DNA of 64,000 bases from DATAOG01 sp963753685 (lineage in GTDB: Bacteria > Pseudomonadota > Alphaproteobacteria > Geminicoccales > Geminicoccaceae), in assembly GCA_963753685.1 (NCBI GenBank), contig CAVWDE010000008.1:310001-374000 (forward strand). The letters run 5' to 3'. This document shows positions 27,785 through 35,998 of this stretch, piece by piece. The notes beneath the pieces are model-generated. The model ran no database searches, was not told where the DNA came from, and was given only the letters and a program-made list of their open reading frames with translations. How positions within the stretch are numbered: position 1 is the first letter of the stretch; the number at the start of each line of letters is the position of its first letter. The translations under genes were made by a program, and so were the position numbers.

Positions 27785-28675
27785 ATGAGCGAGGTGCTCG
27801 CCGTCGCCTTCGACGATCGGGCCGCTGCCGCCGACGTCCTGCACAAGCTGCGCAGCCTGGGCGCCGAGCATCTGGTCGAGCTCGAGGACGCCTGCGTCGC
27901 GCAACGCGGCGCCGACGGCCGGTTGCAGCTCACCCAGGCGATCGGTCATCGGCTGGCGCTGCACGGCCGGTTCTGGCACGACCTGATCCATCGCCTTCTC
28001 CATCACCGCCGGGAGCGCGAGCGGGCCGGCTCCGGCGCGCCGGACTCCAGGCTCGAGCCGAGCTTCTATCGCGAGCTCGCCGACGCGCTGCGGCCGGACA
28101 CCTCGGCCCTGTTCGTGCTGGTCCGCGAGGCCTCGGCCGACGCCCTGATCAAGAGCCTCGAGCAGCACCAGGGCCGGATCCTGCGCTCGACCCTGCCGGA
28201 GAGCGAAGAGGCGGCGCTCGAGGTCGCGGTCGGCATGCGGCCGCCGACCCCGCCGCCGGCGTCCGAGCTGCAGAACATGATCGTGCAGGAGGAGGAGCAG
28301 ACGAGCCAGGCGACCCTGCACAAGCGCGCCGCCGCCGAACAGCGCCGCCGCCACGAGATCGAGCGCCTGCGCCGGGGCGAGCTGAGCCCCGAGGATATCC
28401 GCGCGGTCATCCAGCGTTGCACCGACGCCGCCCGCGCCGGCCAGGGCAGCGTGCTCGCCTACCGCTTCCCGAGCGAGGTCTGCCTGGACGGCGGCCGGGC
28501 GATCAACAACAGCCTCCCGGACTGGCCCGCATCGCTGACCGGCCAGCCGCGCGCATTCTACGACTACTACCAGACCGTGCTCCACCCCGCCGGCTATCAC
28601 ATCCGCGCCACGATCCTGAACTTCCCGGGCGGCGTCCCGGGCGACGCCGGCCTGTTCCTCAGCTGGGCGAGCTGA
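27785..28675 (+). CDS. DUF1269-like protein with an extra C-terminal domain
   Basis: A 296-residue protein. The first ~150 residues follow the DUF1269 pattern (VAFDDRAAAADVLHKLRSLG, HLVELEDACV, DGRLQLTQAI, later PDTSALFVLVREA and GRILRSTLPE). The glycine-rich membrane hairpin that normally sits in the middle is missing and replaced by a charged stretch, so this version should be soluble. After a proline-rich linker and a charged helix, residues ~200-296 (YRFPSEVCLDGGRAINNSLP onward, with NFPGGVPGDAGLF) form a second domain I do not recognise. ATG 27785 follows GAGGAGA. It stands 125 bp after the transporter operon. Confidence 0.7.
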   Translation: MSEVLAVAFDDRAAAADVLHKLRSLGAEHLVELEDACVAQRGADGRLQLTQAIGHRLALHGRFWHDLIHRLLHHRRERERAGSGAPDSRLEPSFYRELADALRPDTSALFVLVREASADALIKSLEQHQGRILRSTLPESEEAALEVAVGMRPPTPPPASELQNMIVQEEEQTSQATLHKRAAAEQRRRHEIERLRRGELSPEDIRAVIQRCTDAARAGQGSVLAYRFPSEVCLDGGRAINNSLPDWPASLTGQPRAFYDYYQTVLHPAGYHIRATILNFPGGVPGDAGLFLSWAS

Positions 28676-28764
28676 GCCGCAGCGCGGCTCGGCCCAACCT
28701 GTCGGACCGGACGCTTCTGCGAAGCGGCCGTTGTCCGGCCGGCGGATCGGATGCAAGCTGGGGC

Positions 28765-29313
28765 ATGGCCACCCAGCCCGCCGACCTCAGGATGACGCTC
28801 GCCGAGTTCCTCGACTGGGACGACGGCACGGATAGCCGCTACGAGCTGATCGACGGCCGTGTGCTGGCCATGGCGCCGCCAAGCCCGCACCACGGTGCGT
28901 TGCTCGGACGGCTCGCCCAAATCATCGGCAACGCCCTCGCGCCACGACGCTTGGTCTTCATCCGAGCCGGCATCGTCACGCCCGATCGGCCCGACAGCTA
29001 TCTGCAGGCTGATCTTGCGGTCAGCTGTCGGCCACTCGACGAGCAGGAGCACCATGTGGCGGCGCCGATCCTGGTCGTCGAAGTGGAATCGCCGGGCACG
29101 GTGCGCCACGACCGCGGGATCAAGGTCGACCGCTACCGCGAGCTTCCCTCGGTCCGGGAGATCCTCCTGGTCGCGAGCCAGGAGCGCCGGGTCCAGCTCT
29201 GGCGCCGCCAGGACGCACGCTGGAGCGTCGAGGACGTGATTGGCGACGCGACGCTCCACCTCGAGAGCTGCACGCTTACGATCCCGCTCGCCGACCTCTA
29301 CGCCGGGCTCTGA
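28765..29313 (+). CDS. Uma2 family (DUF820) protein, PD-(D/E)XK-like fold
   Basis: A 182-residue protein. It shows the Uma2 pattern: MTLAEFLDWDD, SRYELIDGRVLAMAPPSPHH, QADLAV, APILVVEVESPGT with the E-x-E pair, and DRGIKVDRYRELPSVREILLV with the catalytic-type lysine. The fold is that of restriction-type nucleases; most members are found in many copies in cyanobacteria and other bacteria and have no proven role. ATG 28765 has only a weak ribosome site. No partner gene for a restriction or toxin system is adjacent. Confidence 0.88.
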   Translation: MATQPADLRMTLAEFLDWDDGTDSRYELIDGRVLAMAPPSPHHGALLGRLAQIIGNALAPRRLVFIRAGIVTPDRPDSYLQADLAVSCRPLDEQEHHVAAPILVVEVESPGTVRHDRGIKVDRYRELPSVREILLVASQERRVQLWRRQDARWSVEDVIGDATLHLESCTLTIPLADLYAGL

Positions 29314-29324
29314 GCCAAGGCGGC

Positions 29325-29358
29325 GGGCACCTTTTTCTTCACTGGACCGAAGGTGCCC
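29325..29358. repeat. 9-bp inverted repeat ahead of the low-GC gene
   Basis: GGGCACCTT (29325-29333) is repeated in inverted form at 29350-29358 with a 16-nt loop rich in pyrimidines. It could end the Uma2 transcript or control the next gene; neither is shown. Confidence 0.4.
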
Positions 29359-29403
29359 AGTCGCCTATCCTTTGGGATCAGCGGCCAGGCAGGAATTTCC
29401 ACC

Positions 29404-30006
29404 ATGGCGTATAATGACAAGTATTTCGCTTCTACCATGAAGGGTCAGACCTTCCTTCGCGCGCGCGGGTTCGACCCCACGGGCATTCGCAGCGGCGGCA
29501 TCATCAGCCCGCAACTGGTAGAGCTGCCAAGCGGGAGCTTCCTCTTTCGGCTCTTTCATGACCCTAAAAGGCGTTGGGGTGAGTGGTGGTCTACACCCCA
29601 CGAATTGTCACTGGTGAGTGAATATTTCGCGCGGTCGGGCCCGGCCTTCGCGGTTGGCCGGACCGAGGGTAAGGGCATCCTTCACGCGACCCTGGCGGTC
29701 CGGCACGACTGGTCGGGGAACAGCCAGCAGCATCTCGGGCTCTTTCTGGTTGCCCGCCTCACTGAGCCGCTGAAAGCCTATCACGGCGAAGGCGATCATG
29801 CTCCCGATGCCTCTCAAAAGCAGGTGCAAAAAGGCGTCCACATCATCGACCAGAGTCACCGCCAACGCCTCGTGCAGCAGATTTTCTTGCCCAGCCCCTG
29901 GGAATATCAGCAGGCGTTCGTCTCGATTCACGAGGGTACGACGGACACCGGCCTGCAAAGTGCGCTCAAGACGTTCCGCCGCGGCCCGTTGCCTTTCGAG
30001 GTCTGA
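29404..30006 (+). CDS. Protein of unknown function, lower GC than its surroundings
   Basis: A 200-residue soluble protein with no signal peptide and no motif that I recognise. It contains an aromatic-rich stretch (RLFHDPKRRWGEWWSTPHEL), then VRHDWSGNSQQHLGLFLVARL, and ends with a basic tail. Base composition and codon use (more A/T-ending codons such as TAT, AAT, TCT) differ from neighbours, which suggests acquisition by transfer. ATG 29404 has AGGA upstream; a GTG at 29353 would lie inside an inverted repeat and is less likely. It converges on the NuoE-NuoF fusion with 33 bp between the stops. Confidence 0.65.
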   Translation: MAYNDKYFASTMKGQTFLRARGFDPTGIRSGGIISPQLVELPSGSFLFRLFHDPKRRWGEWWSTPHELSLVSEYFARSGPAFAVGRTEGKGILHATLAVRHDWSGNSQQHLGLFLVARLTEPLKAYHGEGDHAPDASQKQVQKGVHIIDQSHRQRLVQQIFLPSPWEYQQAFVSIHEGTTDTGLQSALKTFRRGPLPFEV

Positions 30007-30039
30007 AGGCCAGGAATTTTTTTGTTGAAAGGACGGGCC

Positions 30040-31779
30040 CTATCGACCCGGACGTGATTCACCCTGGAAGAACCTGAGCACCGAGCGGATCGGGTTGGGG
30101 GCGGCTTGGCCGAGGCCGCAGATCGAGGCGTCCGCCATCGCGCGGCAGAGCTCCTCGAGGAGCGGCGTCGTCCCAGGTCTCGCGCGCCATCAGGGCCACC
30201 GCCTTCTCGCAGCCGACCCGGCAGGGGGTGCATTGGCCGCAGCTTTCGTCGGCGAAGAAGCGGAGCAGGTTGAGGGCGACCGCCTTGAGGTCGTCCTGGT
30301 CGGAGAGCACCACGACCGCGTGCGAGCCGACGAAGCAGCCGTGCTTTTCCAGTTGGCCGAAATCGAGCGGGATGTCCGCCATGGTGGCGGGCAGAATACC
30401 GCCCGAGGCGCCGCCCGGGAGGTAGGCTTTGAAGGTGTGGCCTTCGGCCATGCCGCCGCAGAACTCCTCGATCAGCTCGCCCGCCGTGATCCCGGCCGGG
30501 GCGAGCTTGACCCCCGGCTCCTTGACCCGGCCCGAGACCGAGTAGCTGCGCAGGCCCTTCGAGCCGTGGCGGCCCTGGGCTGCGAACCATTCCGGGCCCT
30601 TTTCGACGATGTCCCGGATCCAGTAGAGGGTCTCGACGTTGTTGATCAGCGTCGGGCGGCCGAACAGGCCGACCTCGGCGGCATAGGGCGGGCGGTGGCG
30701 CGGCAGGCCGCGCTTGCCCTCGATGCTCTCGAGCATCGCCGAACTCCTCGCCGCAGATGTAGGCGCCGGCACCCCGGCGCAGGACCAGGTAGCCCGGCCG
30801 CGCCAAGCCCGCCGCCTCGACCTTCGGGATCTCGCGCACAAGGACCTCGCGGATGCCGGGGTATTCGTCGCGCAGATAGATGTAGACGGCCTCGGCCTCG
30901 ATCGACCAGGCGGCGATCAGGGCGCCCTCGAGGAACCGGTGCGGGTCGCGCTCGAGGTAGTAGCGGTCCTTGAACGTGCCGGGCTCGCCCTCGTCCGCGT
31001 TGACCGCGAGATAGCGGGGCTTGGCTCCCTTGCGGACGAGCTCCCACTTGCGCCCGGTCGGAAAGCCGGCGCCGCCCAGGCCGCGCAGCCCCGAGGTGTT
31101 GAGCGCGCCCAGCAGATCGAGCACCGCCTGGTCGGGTCGATGGCCCGCCGGCCTCGAGCCCGAGGTAGTGCCGGAGCAGGCGATAGCCGCCGCCCTCGAG
31201 GTAGCGCTCGAACGGGCTGGCATCCGGGACGTCGGCATGGGTGTGACCGGCCCGGACCGCGAGGGCCACCTCGTCGGGCGTCGCGTGGTCGACGTAGTGG
31301 TGGCCGACCTCGGCCACCGGCGCCGTGTCGCAATGCCCCATGCAGGGCGCGCGCACCACCCGGACCTTGAGCGGATCGAGCCCCTGGCGGAGTGCCGCCA
31401 TCAGCTGCCCCGCCCCCATCAGCTCGCAGGTCAGGCTGTCGCAGACCCGGACCGTCAGCGCCGGCGGCGCCGGCTCGCCCTCCTTGACCACGTCGAAATG
31501 GGCGTAGAAGGTCGCGACCTCGTAGACCTCGGTCTGGGCGAGGCGCATCTCCTCTGCGAGCGCTGCCAGATGGGCGGCCGAGAGATGGCCGAAGCGATCC
31601 TGGATCAGGTGCAGGTGCTCGATCAGGAGAGCGCGCCGGCGCGGCCGGCCCTCGAGCAGGGCGCACACCGCCTCGAGGGCCGCGGGATCGACCTCTCGGC
31701 CCTTGGGCCGTGCCAGGCCGCGCCCCTGGCCACGGCCCGGGTGACGGTGCTTGCGGATCTCGCCTCCGGTCTCACCCAT
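30040..31779 (-). CDS. NuoE-NuoF fusion, NAD(H)-binding diaphorase subunit of a formate dehydrogenase-like enzyme; three apparent frameshifts
   Basis: Read across breaks this is a ~579-residue flavoprotein. The N-terminal third is NuoE-like, with 2Fe-2S ligands in CDSLTCELMG and CMGHCDTAP. The rest is NuoF-like: RGLGGAGFPTGRKW and NADEGEPGTFKDR bind FMN and NADH, GAGAYICGEE follows, and ESCGQCTPCRVGCEK plus a later DASICGLG give the four cysteines of a 4Fe-4S cluster. Such fusions pass electrons between NAD and the molybdenum subunit of soluble formate dehydrogenases. Frame breaks lie near 31145, 30742 (an extra base in GEE/SAMLESIEGK) and 30163. No formate dehydrogenase catalytic gene is adjacent. 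Confidence 0.88.
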
Positions 31780-32068
31780 CCCTGAAATCTCACCAGCTGG
31801 CGCCGCGGGCCGGCGGCCGGGTGCCCCGTACCCGTCGATCCGATGGCCGCCGGCCCCGCCGGGCGCGCCCGGCAGCCTCAGTCTTGACCATAGATAGCGC
31901 CGGAGCTCCCGGCAACCTGGGCGCCCCGGCGGAGCTGGATGAGCGCACACCCTCTACCGCCGGCTGACCGACCGTGATAGGTTTACGCGTCTGCCGTTGC
32001 GATGGCGACCGGCTCGGCACCGGCGGGCGGCCCCTCCTCCGGAACGTGTGACACGATCGGAGCCGCAG

Positions 32069-33724
32069 GTGAGGCGTAGTCTGGACGGGATCTTCCGGCT
32101 CCGGTTCCGAGCCCTGCTCTGTGCCTGCCTGCTCGTCCTGGGTCTGAATCCCCTCCGGCCGGGCACGGCCGCAGAGGGGGATCCGCTCGGCCTCGAGGCC
32201 GCGACGGCCGAGGTGCGGGCGGCGCTCGAGGACATGGCGAACGCCCTCGACGGCGCGCCCCGTCAGGTGCAGACCACGATCGGCGCCGATCTGCACCTGA
32301 TGGGCCAGGCGATCGCGCGCGCCCTGGACCGGCTCGAGGGTGACGCCGCGTCGGTCGCCGATCCGAGCCTGGTCTACGATCTCAATTTCCTCGCCGACAT
32401 CGCCCACGCCGCGACCGACGAGCTGCATGCGGTCGCGGCCAAGCCCACCACCGCCCTCGACCCGGATCGGGCACGGCGGATCGATCGGCTGACCGAGGCG
32501 GCGGCCGCGCGGCTGACCGAGATCAATCTCGTGCTCGACGGCTGGAGCGAGCGCAGCCGGAACGCCGTGGTCGAGCTGGAGGACGACGGCGGCGTCCTGG
32601 TGGTGCGCTCGACCGACCGGCTGATCTACAACGGCATCCGCTACGTCAGCATCGCCCTGCTCGCGGTCGGCCTGCTCGCGGTCGGCCTGCAGCTGCTGCG
32701 CACGGGCCAGGAGCGCGTCGATGCCCGGGCCCGCCCCCGCCGGAGCCCGCTGCTGTCGGGATTGGCGGGTGCCGCTCTGGCGGTGTTCTTCGCCGGCTGT
32801 GCCACGTTCAGCCTGCGGCCCGGGATGCTCGCGGCGCTGTCGGCGGAGGTTCGGGTGCAGGCGCAGGAGCACCCCTGCGAGCGCCTGGCGGCGCAGCGCG
32901 ACCGGCTGATCGCCGCCCAGCAGGCCGACCATCCGGGCCTGATCGAGGCGACCAAGCAGCGGATGCGGCCCGCCGCCCAGGACTGTCTCGGCCTGCCGTC
33001 GGAAGCGCTGACCGCGGAGGCGATCGAGCGCCTGGCCAGCAAGACCGCGCTCGCCCACAATGAGCCGATGCCGGTCCGACGGCGGGCGGTCGGGCTGGCC
33101 ACGGCCGAGGCCGGTGCGAGCGACCTCACGGTCGGCGGTTCGCCCGACGTCGCCGAGCTGGCGCCGGCGGAGACCGAGCTGCGCGGTGGCTTGACCGACC
33201 TCCTGGCCGGCATCCGGGACAACCAGGAGGCGCCGGCCGGCAGGCCGGCCAGTCCGGGCGGGCCCGTGGCCAGTCCGCTCGAGCCCACCGCCCCGACGGC
33301 CGGGCCGGCCGCCGGGCCTGTCAGCCCGGCAGCCGAGGCTGTCAGCCCTGGAGCCGAGCGGATCGAGCCCGCTGCCGCGCCGGTCGAGCCCGCTGCCGAT
33401 CGGGTCGACCCCGCTGCCGAACGGGTCGATCCTGCCCCCGGGCCGGTCGAGCCCGCGGCGGGGCCGGCTGCGACGGCGGCCGTGGCGACGCCACCGGATC
33501 CGGGGCCGTCGAGTTGGCCGCCCGAACCCAAGCCGACGCTGTTCGTCACCACCGCGGCGCTCAACTATCGAGACGGCCCGAGCGTCGACGCGCGCCGGCT
33601 CGGCACCCTCGTCCCGGGCGCCCGGCTGCGGGTCCTGGGCGAGGACGCGGGCTGGGCGGAGGTCCGCCTCAGCGACGGCCGCCAGGCCTACGTCGCCACG
33701 GAATTCCTCGAGCCGGCTCGTTGA
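32069..33724 (+). CDS. Envelope protein with Pro/Ala-rich linker and C-terminal SH3 domain
   Basis: A 551-residue protein. The GTG at 32069 is chosen because GGAG precedes it and a signal sequence follows (RLRFRALLCACLLVLGLNPL). A helical periplasmic part (~35-195) is followed by two hydrophobic segments near YVSIALLAVGLLAVGLQLL and LSGLAGAALAVFFAGC. Then comes a helical part with a cysteine pair, and residues ~395-480 are a degenerate repeat of the form (E/D)PAAxxV, an extended spacer. The last ~65 residues form a bacterial SH3 domain (ALNYRDGPSVDARRLGTLVP) that commonly binds peptidoglycan. It may tether something across the periplasm; partners are unknown. Confidence 0.75.
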   Translation: MRRSLDGIFRLRFRALLCACLLVLGLNPLRPGTAAEGDPLGLEAATAEVRAALEDMANALDGAPRQVQTTIGADLHLMGQAIARALDRLEGDAASVADPSLVYDLNFLADIAHAATDELHAVAAKPTTALDPDRARRIDRLTEAAAARLTEINLVLDGWSERSRNAVVELEDDGGVLVVRSTDRLIYNGIRYVSIALLAVGLLAVGLQLLRTGQERVDARARPRRSPLLSGLAGAALAVFFAGCATFSLRPGMLAALSAEVRVQAQEHPCERLAAQRDRLIAAQQADHPGLIEATKQRMRPAAQDCLGLPSEALTAEAIERLASKTALAHNEPMPVRRRAVGLATAEAGASDLTVGGSPDVAELAPAETELRGGLTDLLAGIRDNQEAPAGRPASPGGPVASPLEPTAPTAGPAAGPVSPAAEAVSPGAERIEPAAAPVEPAADRVDPAAERVDPAPGPVEPAAGPAATAAVATPPDPGPSSWPPEPKPTLFVTTAALNYRDGPSVDARRLGTLVPGARLRVLGEDAGWAEVRLSDGRQAYVATEFLEPAR

Positions 33725-33751
33725 AGGTCGACCCCCGGCCGACGCCCGCCG

Positions 33752-33943
33752 CTAGATGCCCCTGACGGTGCGCGGGCCGAACAGCAGCCAGATCAGGAAG
33801 CCCAGGATCGGAAAGATCAGGACCAGCACGGTCCAGACGACCTTGGCGCCGACCGGACGCGCGCTGCCGAACACATGCACGATCGCCCAGACGTCGGCGA
33901 TCAGGACGATCAGGCCCAAAAGACCGCCGACCTTGATGCCCAT
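33752..33943 (-). CDS. Small membrane protein with a PLDc_N domain
   Basis: A 63-residue protein of two transmembrane helices (VGGLLGLIVLIADVWAIVHV and VVWTVLVLIFPILGFLIWLLFGP). This is the PLDc_N module found at the N-terminus of cardiolipin synthases but often encoded alone, where its role is unknown. A double ribosome site (GGAGGAAGGAG) precedes ATG 33943. It converges on the SH3 protein gene, 27 bp away. Confidence 0.88.
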   Translation of the reverse strand: MGIKVGGLLGLIVLIADVWAIVHVFGSARPVGAKVVWTVLVLIFPILGFLIWLLFGPRTVRGI

Positions 33944-34103
33944 GGTAGCTCCTTCCTCCGGAGCGCCCGCCGCACCCGGCGGCCCGGACCACGTGCGGCG
34001 CTGCGTCTGCCAGATCTACTAGCGCAAGACGACCGGCCTGTGCATCGTGCTCGTGCCGGCTCAGGCCGGGCGACAGGGGCACGCAGGTGGACGGGGGGCA
34101 CAG

Positions 34104-35036
34104 GTGGCCGAGATCGTGATCAGCGAATTCATGGAACCGGCCGCGGTCGACGACCTGGCCGGCGACTACGAGCTGCATTTCGATCCGCTCCTGTTCGAGC
34201 GGCCGGACGAGCTCTGCACGCACCTCGCGCCGGCGCGCGCCCTGATCGTCCGCAACCGGACCAGGGTCGGCGGCGCCGTGCTGGCGGCGGGCCAGCGCCT
34301 CGAGGTGATCGGCCGGCTGGGGGTCGGCCTCGACAACATCGACGTCGCAGCCTGTCGCGCGCGCGGCATCCAGGTGCTGCCCGCGACCGGGGCGAACGAC
34401 GCCTCGGTCGCCGAATACGTGATCGCGACCGCCATGCTGCTCCTGCGCAACGCCTATTTCGGCAGCGCCGAGGTCCTGCGCGGCACCTGGCCGCGCGAGC
34501 GCCTGATCGGCCGCGAGCTCGCGGCCAAGCGGCTTGGCCTGGTCGGCCTGGGCTCGATCGGCCGGGTGGTCGCGGCCAAGGCGCGGGCGTTGGACGTGCT
34601 GGTCAGCGCCTACGATCCGAACGTGCCCAAGGGCGACCGGGCCTGGCTCGGCGCGGGCCATGCCCGGAGCCTCAGCCAGCTGCTCGAGGCGAGCGACATC
34701 GTGAGCCTGCACCTGCCGCTCTTGCCCTCGACCCGCGGTCTGATCGGCGCCGCGGCGATCGCGGCCATGAAGCCTGGCGCCCTGCTGATCAACGCTGCCC
34801 GCGGCGGCATCGTCGACGAGGCGGCGCTGGTCCAGGCGCTGCGCGCCGGACAGCTCGGCGGCGCCGCGCTCGACGTGTTCGCAAACGAGCCGCTGACGGC
34901 GGCCGCGGCCGAACGCTTCAAAGCCGTGCCGAACCTGATCCTGACCCCGCACATCGCCGGCCGCACCGAAGAATGCGACGTGCGCGTCTCGGCGGTCACC
35001 GCCGCCAACGTTCGCCGCGCGCTCGAGGGTGGCTGA
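34104..35036 (+). CDS. D-isomer-specific 2-hydroxyacid dehydrogenase
   Basis: A 310-residue NAD(P)-dependent oxidoreductase that interconverts 2-keto and 2-hydroxy acids. Visible: LGVGLDNIDVAACRARGI, the Rossmann motif GLVGLGSIGRVVA, and the catalytic set Arg in NAARGGIVDE, Glu in FANEPL and His in TPHIAGRT. The length matches the family. GTG 34104 is preceded by GGGGGG at about six nucleotides. It converges on the amidohydrolase gene with 14 bp between stops. The substrate is not evident. Confidence 0.92.
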   Translation: MAEIVISEFMEPAAVDDLAGDYELHFDPLLFERPDELCTHLAPARALIVRNRTRVGGAVLAAGQRLEVIGRLGVGLDNIDVAACRARGIQVLPATGANDASVAEYVIATAMLLLRNAYFGSAEVLRGTWPRERLIGRELAAKRLGLVGLGSIGRVVAAKARALDVLVSAYDPNVPKGDRAWLGAGHARSLSQLLEASDIVSLHLPLLPSTRGLIGAAAIAAMKPGALLINAARGGIVDEAALVQALRAGQLGGAALDVFANEPLTAAAAERFKAVPNLILTPHIAGRTEECDVRVSAVTAANVRRALEGG

Positions 35037-35050
35037 GCCACCCACCGACC

Positions 35051-35950
35051 CTAGAGACGGTAGATACGGACCGCATTGTCGTGGAACAGACGGCGCTGGT
35101 CGGCCGCGGGCAGGTCCCGGACGATCGCCTTGAAGCCCGAAAAGATGGCATCGAACGTGGCGCACAGGCGATCGACCGGGAAATTGCTCGCGAACATGCA
35201 GCGCTCGATGCCGAAGATCGCGATCGTGGCACGCACCACAGGGGCGTTGGCCTCGACCGTCCAGGGCCGACCGGGCTGGCCGAGGCCCGAGATCTTGACC
35301 GCGGCGTTCGGGCAGGCGGCAAGCGTCGTCATCGCCTCGCGCCAGCCGGCCAGGCCTTCCGGGCTGCGGTCGGCGGGCAGCCCGGTGTGGTTGAGGATGA
35401 TCTGCGTGCTCGGAAAGTCGCGGGCCAGCGCCGCCGCCTCGCCGAGGTGCCACCAGGGCGTCTGCAGGTCGAACGACAGGCCGTAGTTCTCGAGCAGGGC
35501 ATAGCCGCGCCGCCAGGCGGGATCGCCCATCGACCCTGGCGCATTCTTCTCCACCCGATCCGGAGATGGGGCCGCTCTCGGCTTATGGCGGATGCCGCGG
35601 ACGCGGGCAAACGCGGCATGGCCCGCGAGCACCGCCTCGACGCCGGGGTCGTCGAGCCGGGCCCCGGCCACGATGCCATGCGGAACGCCGGTCGTCCTGA
35701 TGATCTCCTCGAGCCAGCGGGTCTCGCCGACCGGATCGGCCGGGTCCCACTCGGTCTCGACGAAGACCGTCTTGACGACCTGATGCCCGGCAGCGTCGCG
35801 GAAGTAGTCGGACGGCATGTAGTTGCGCCTGAGCGCGCTGTAGTCGCCGTAGCGGAACGGAATCGGCTCAGGGTCGCACAGCCACGGCAGATAGTTGCGC
35901 GCGAGATCCCAGAAATGCTGGTGCGCATCGACGATCGGCAGATCGGTCAT
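35051..35950 (-). CDS. Amidohydrolase family 2 metal-dependent hydrolase
   Basis: A 299-residue TIM-barrel protein of the amidohydrolase 2 group (related to 4-sulfomuconolactone and L-rhamnono-lactone hydrolases). It starts PIVDAHQHFWDLARNYLPWL, with the HxH-type metal site, and has KTVFVETEWDP, LNHTGLP and MFASNFPVDRL with the conserved Asp region. ATG 35950 fits the family start; an in-frame ATG at 35995, three bases after the methyltransferase stop, would add 15 residues and would suit translational coupling. It is the second gene of a pair with the carboxyl methyltransferase. A lactone or similar small molecule is a likely substrate class. Confidence 0.88.
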   Translation of the reverse strand: MTDLPIVDAHQHFWDLARNYLPWLCDPEPIPFRYGDYSALRRNYMPSDYFRDAAGHQVVKTVFVETEWDPADPVGETRWLEEIIRTTGVPHGIVAGARLDDPGVEAVLAGHAAFARVRGIRHKPRAAPSPDRVEKNAPGSMGDPAWRRGYALLENYGLSFDLQTPWWHLGEAAALARDFPSTQIILNHTGLPADRSPEGLAGWREAMTTLAACPNAAVKISGLGQPGRPWTVEANAPVVRATIAIFGIERCMFASNFPVDRLCATFDAIFSGFKAIVRDLPAADQRRLFHDNAVRIYRL

Positions 35951-35998
35951 CTGGGTCGCCCGGGCTGCAGAGCTCGCGGACGCCGGGGGGCGCATGCC

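Noticed and set aside
29353..29403. GTG start for the low-GC orphan gene
   Set aside because: It lies within the arm of an inverted repeat and has no ribosome site, while ATG 29404 has AGGA upstream.
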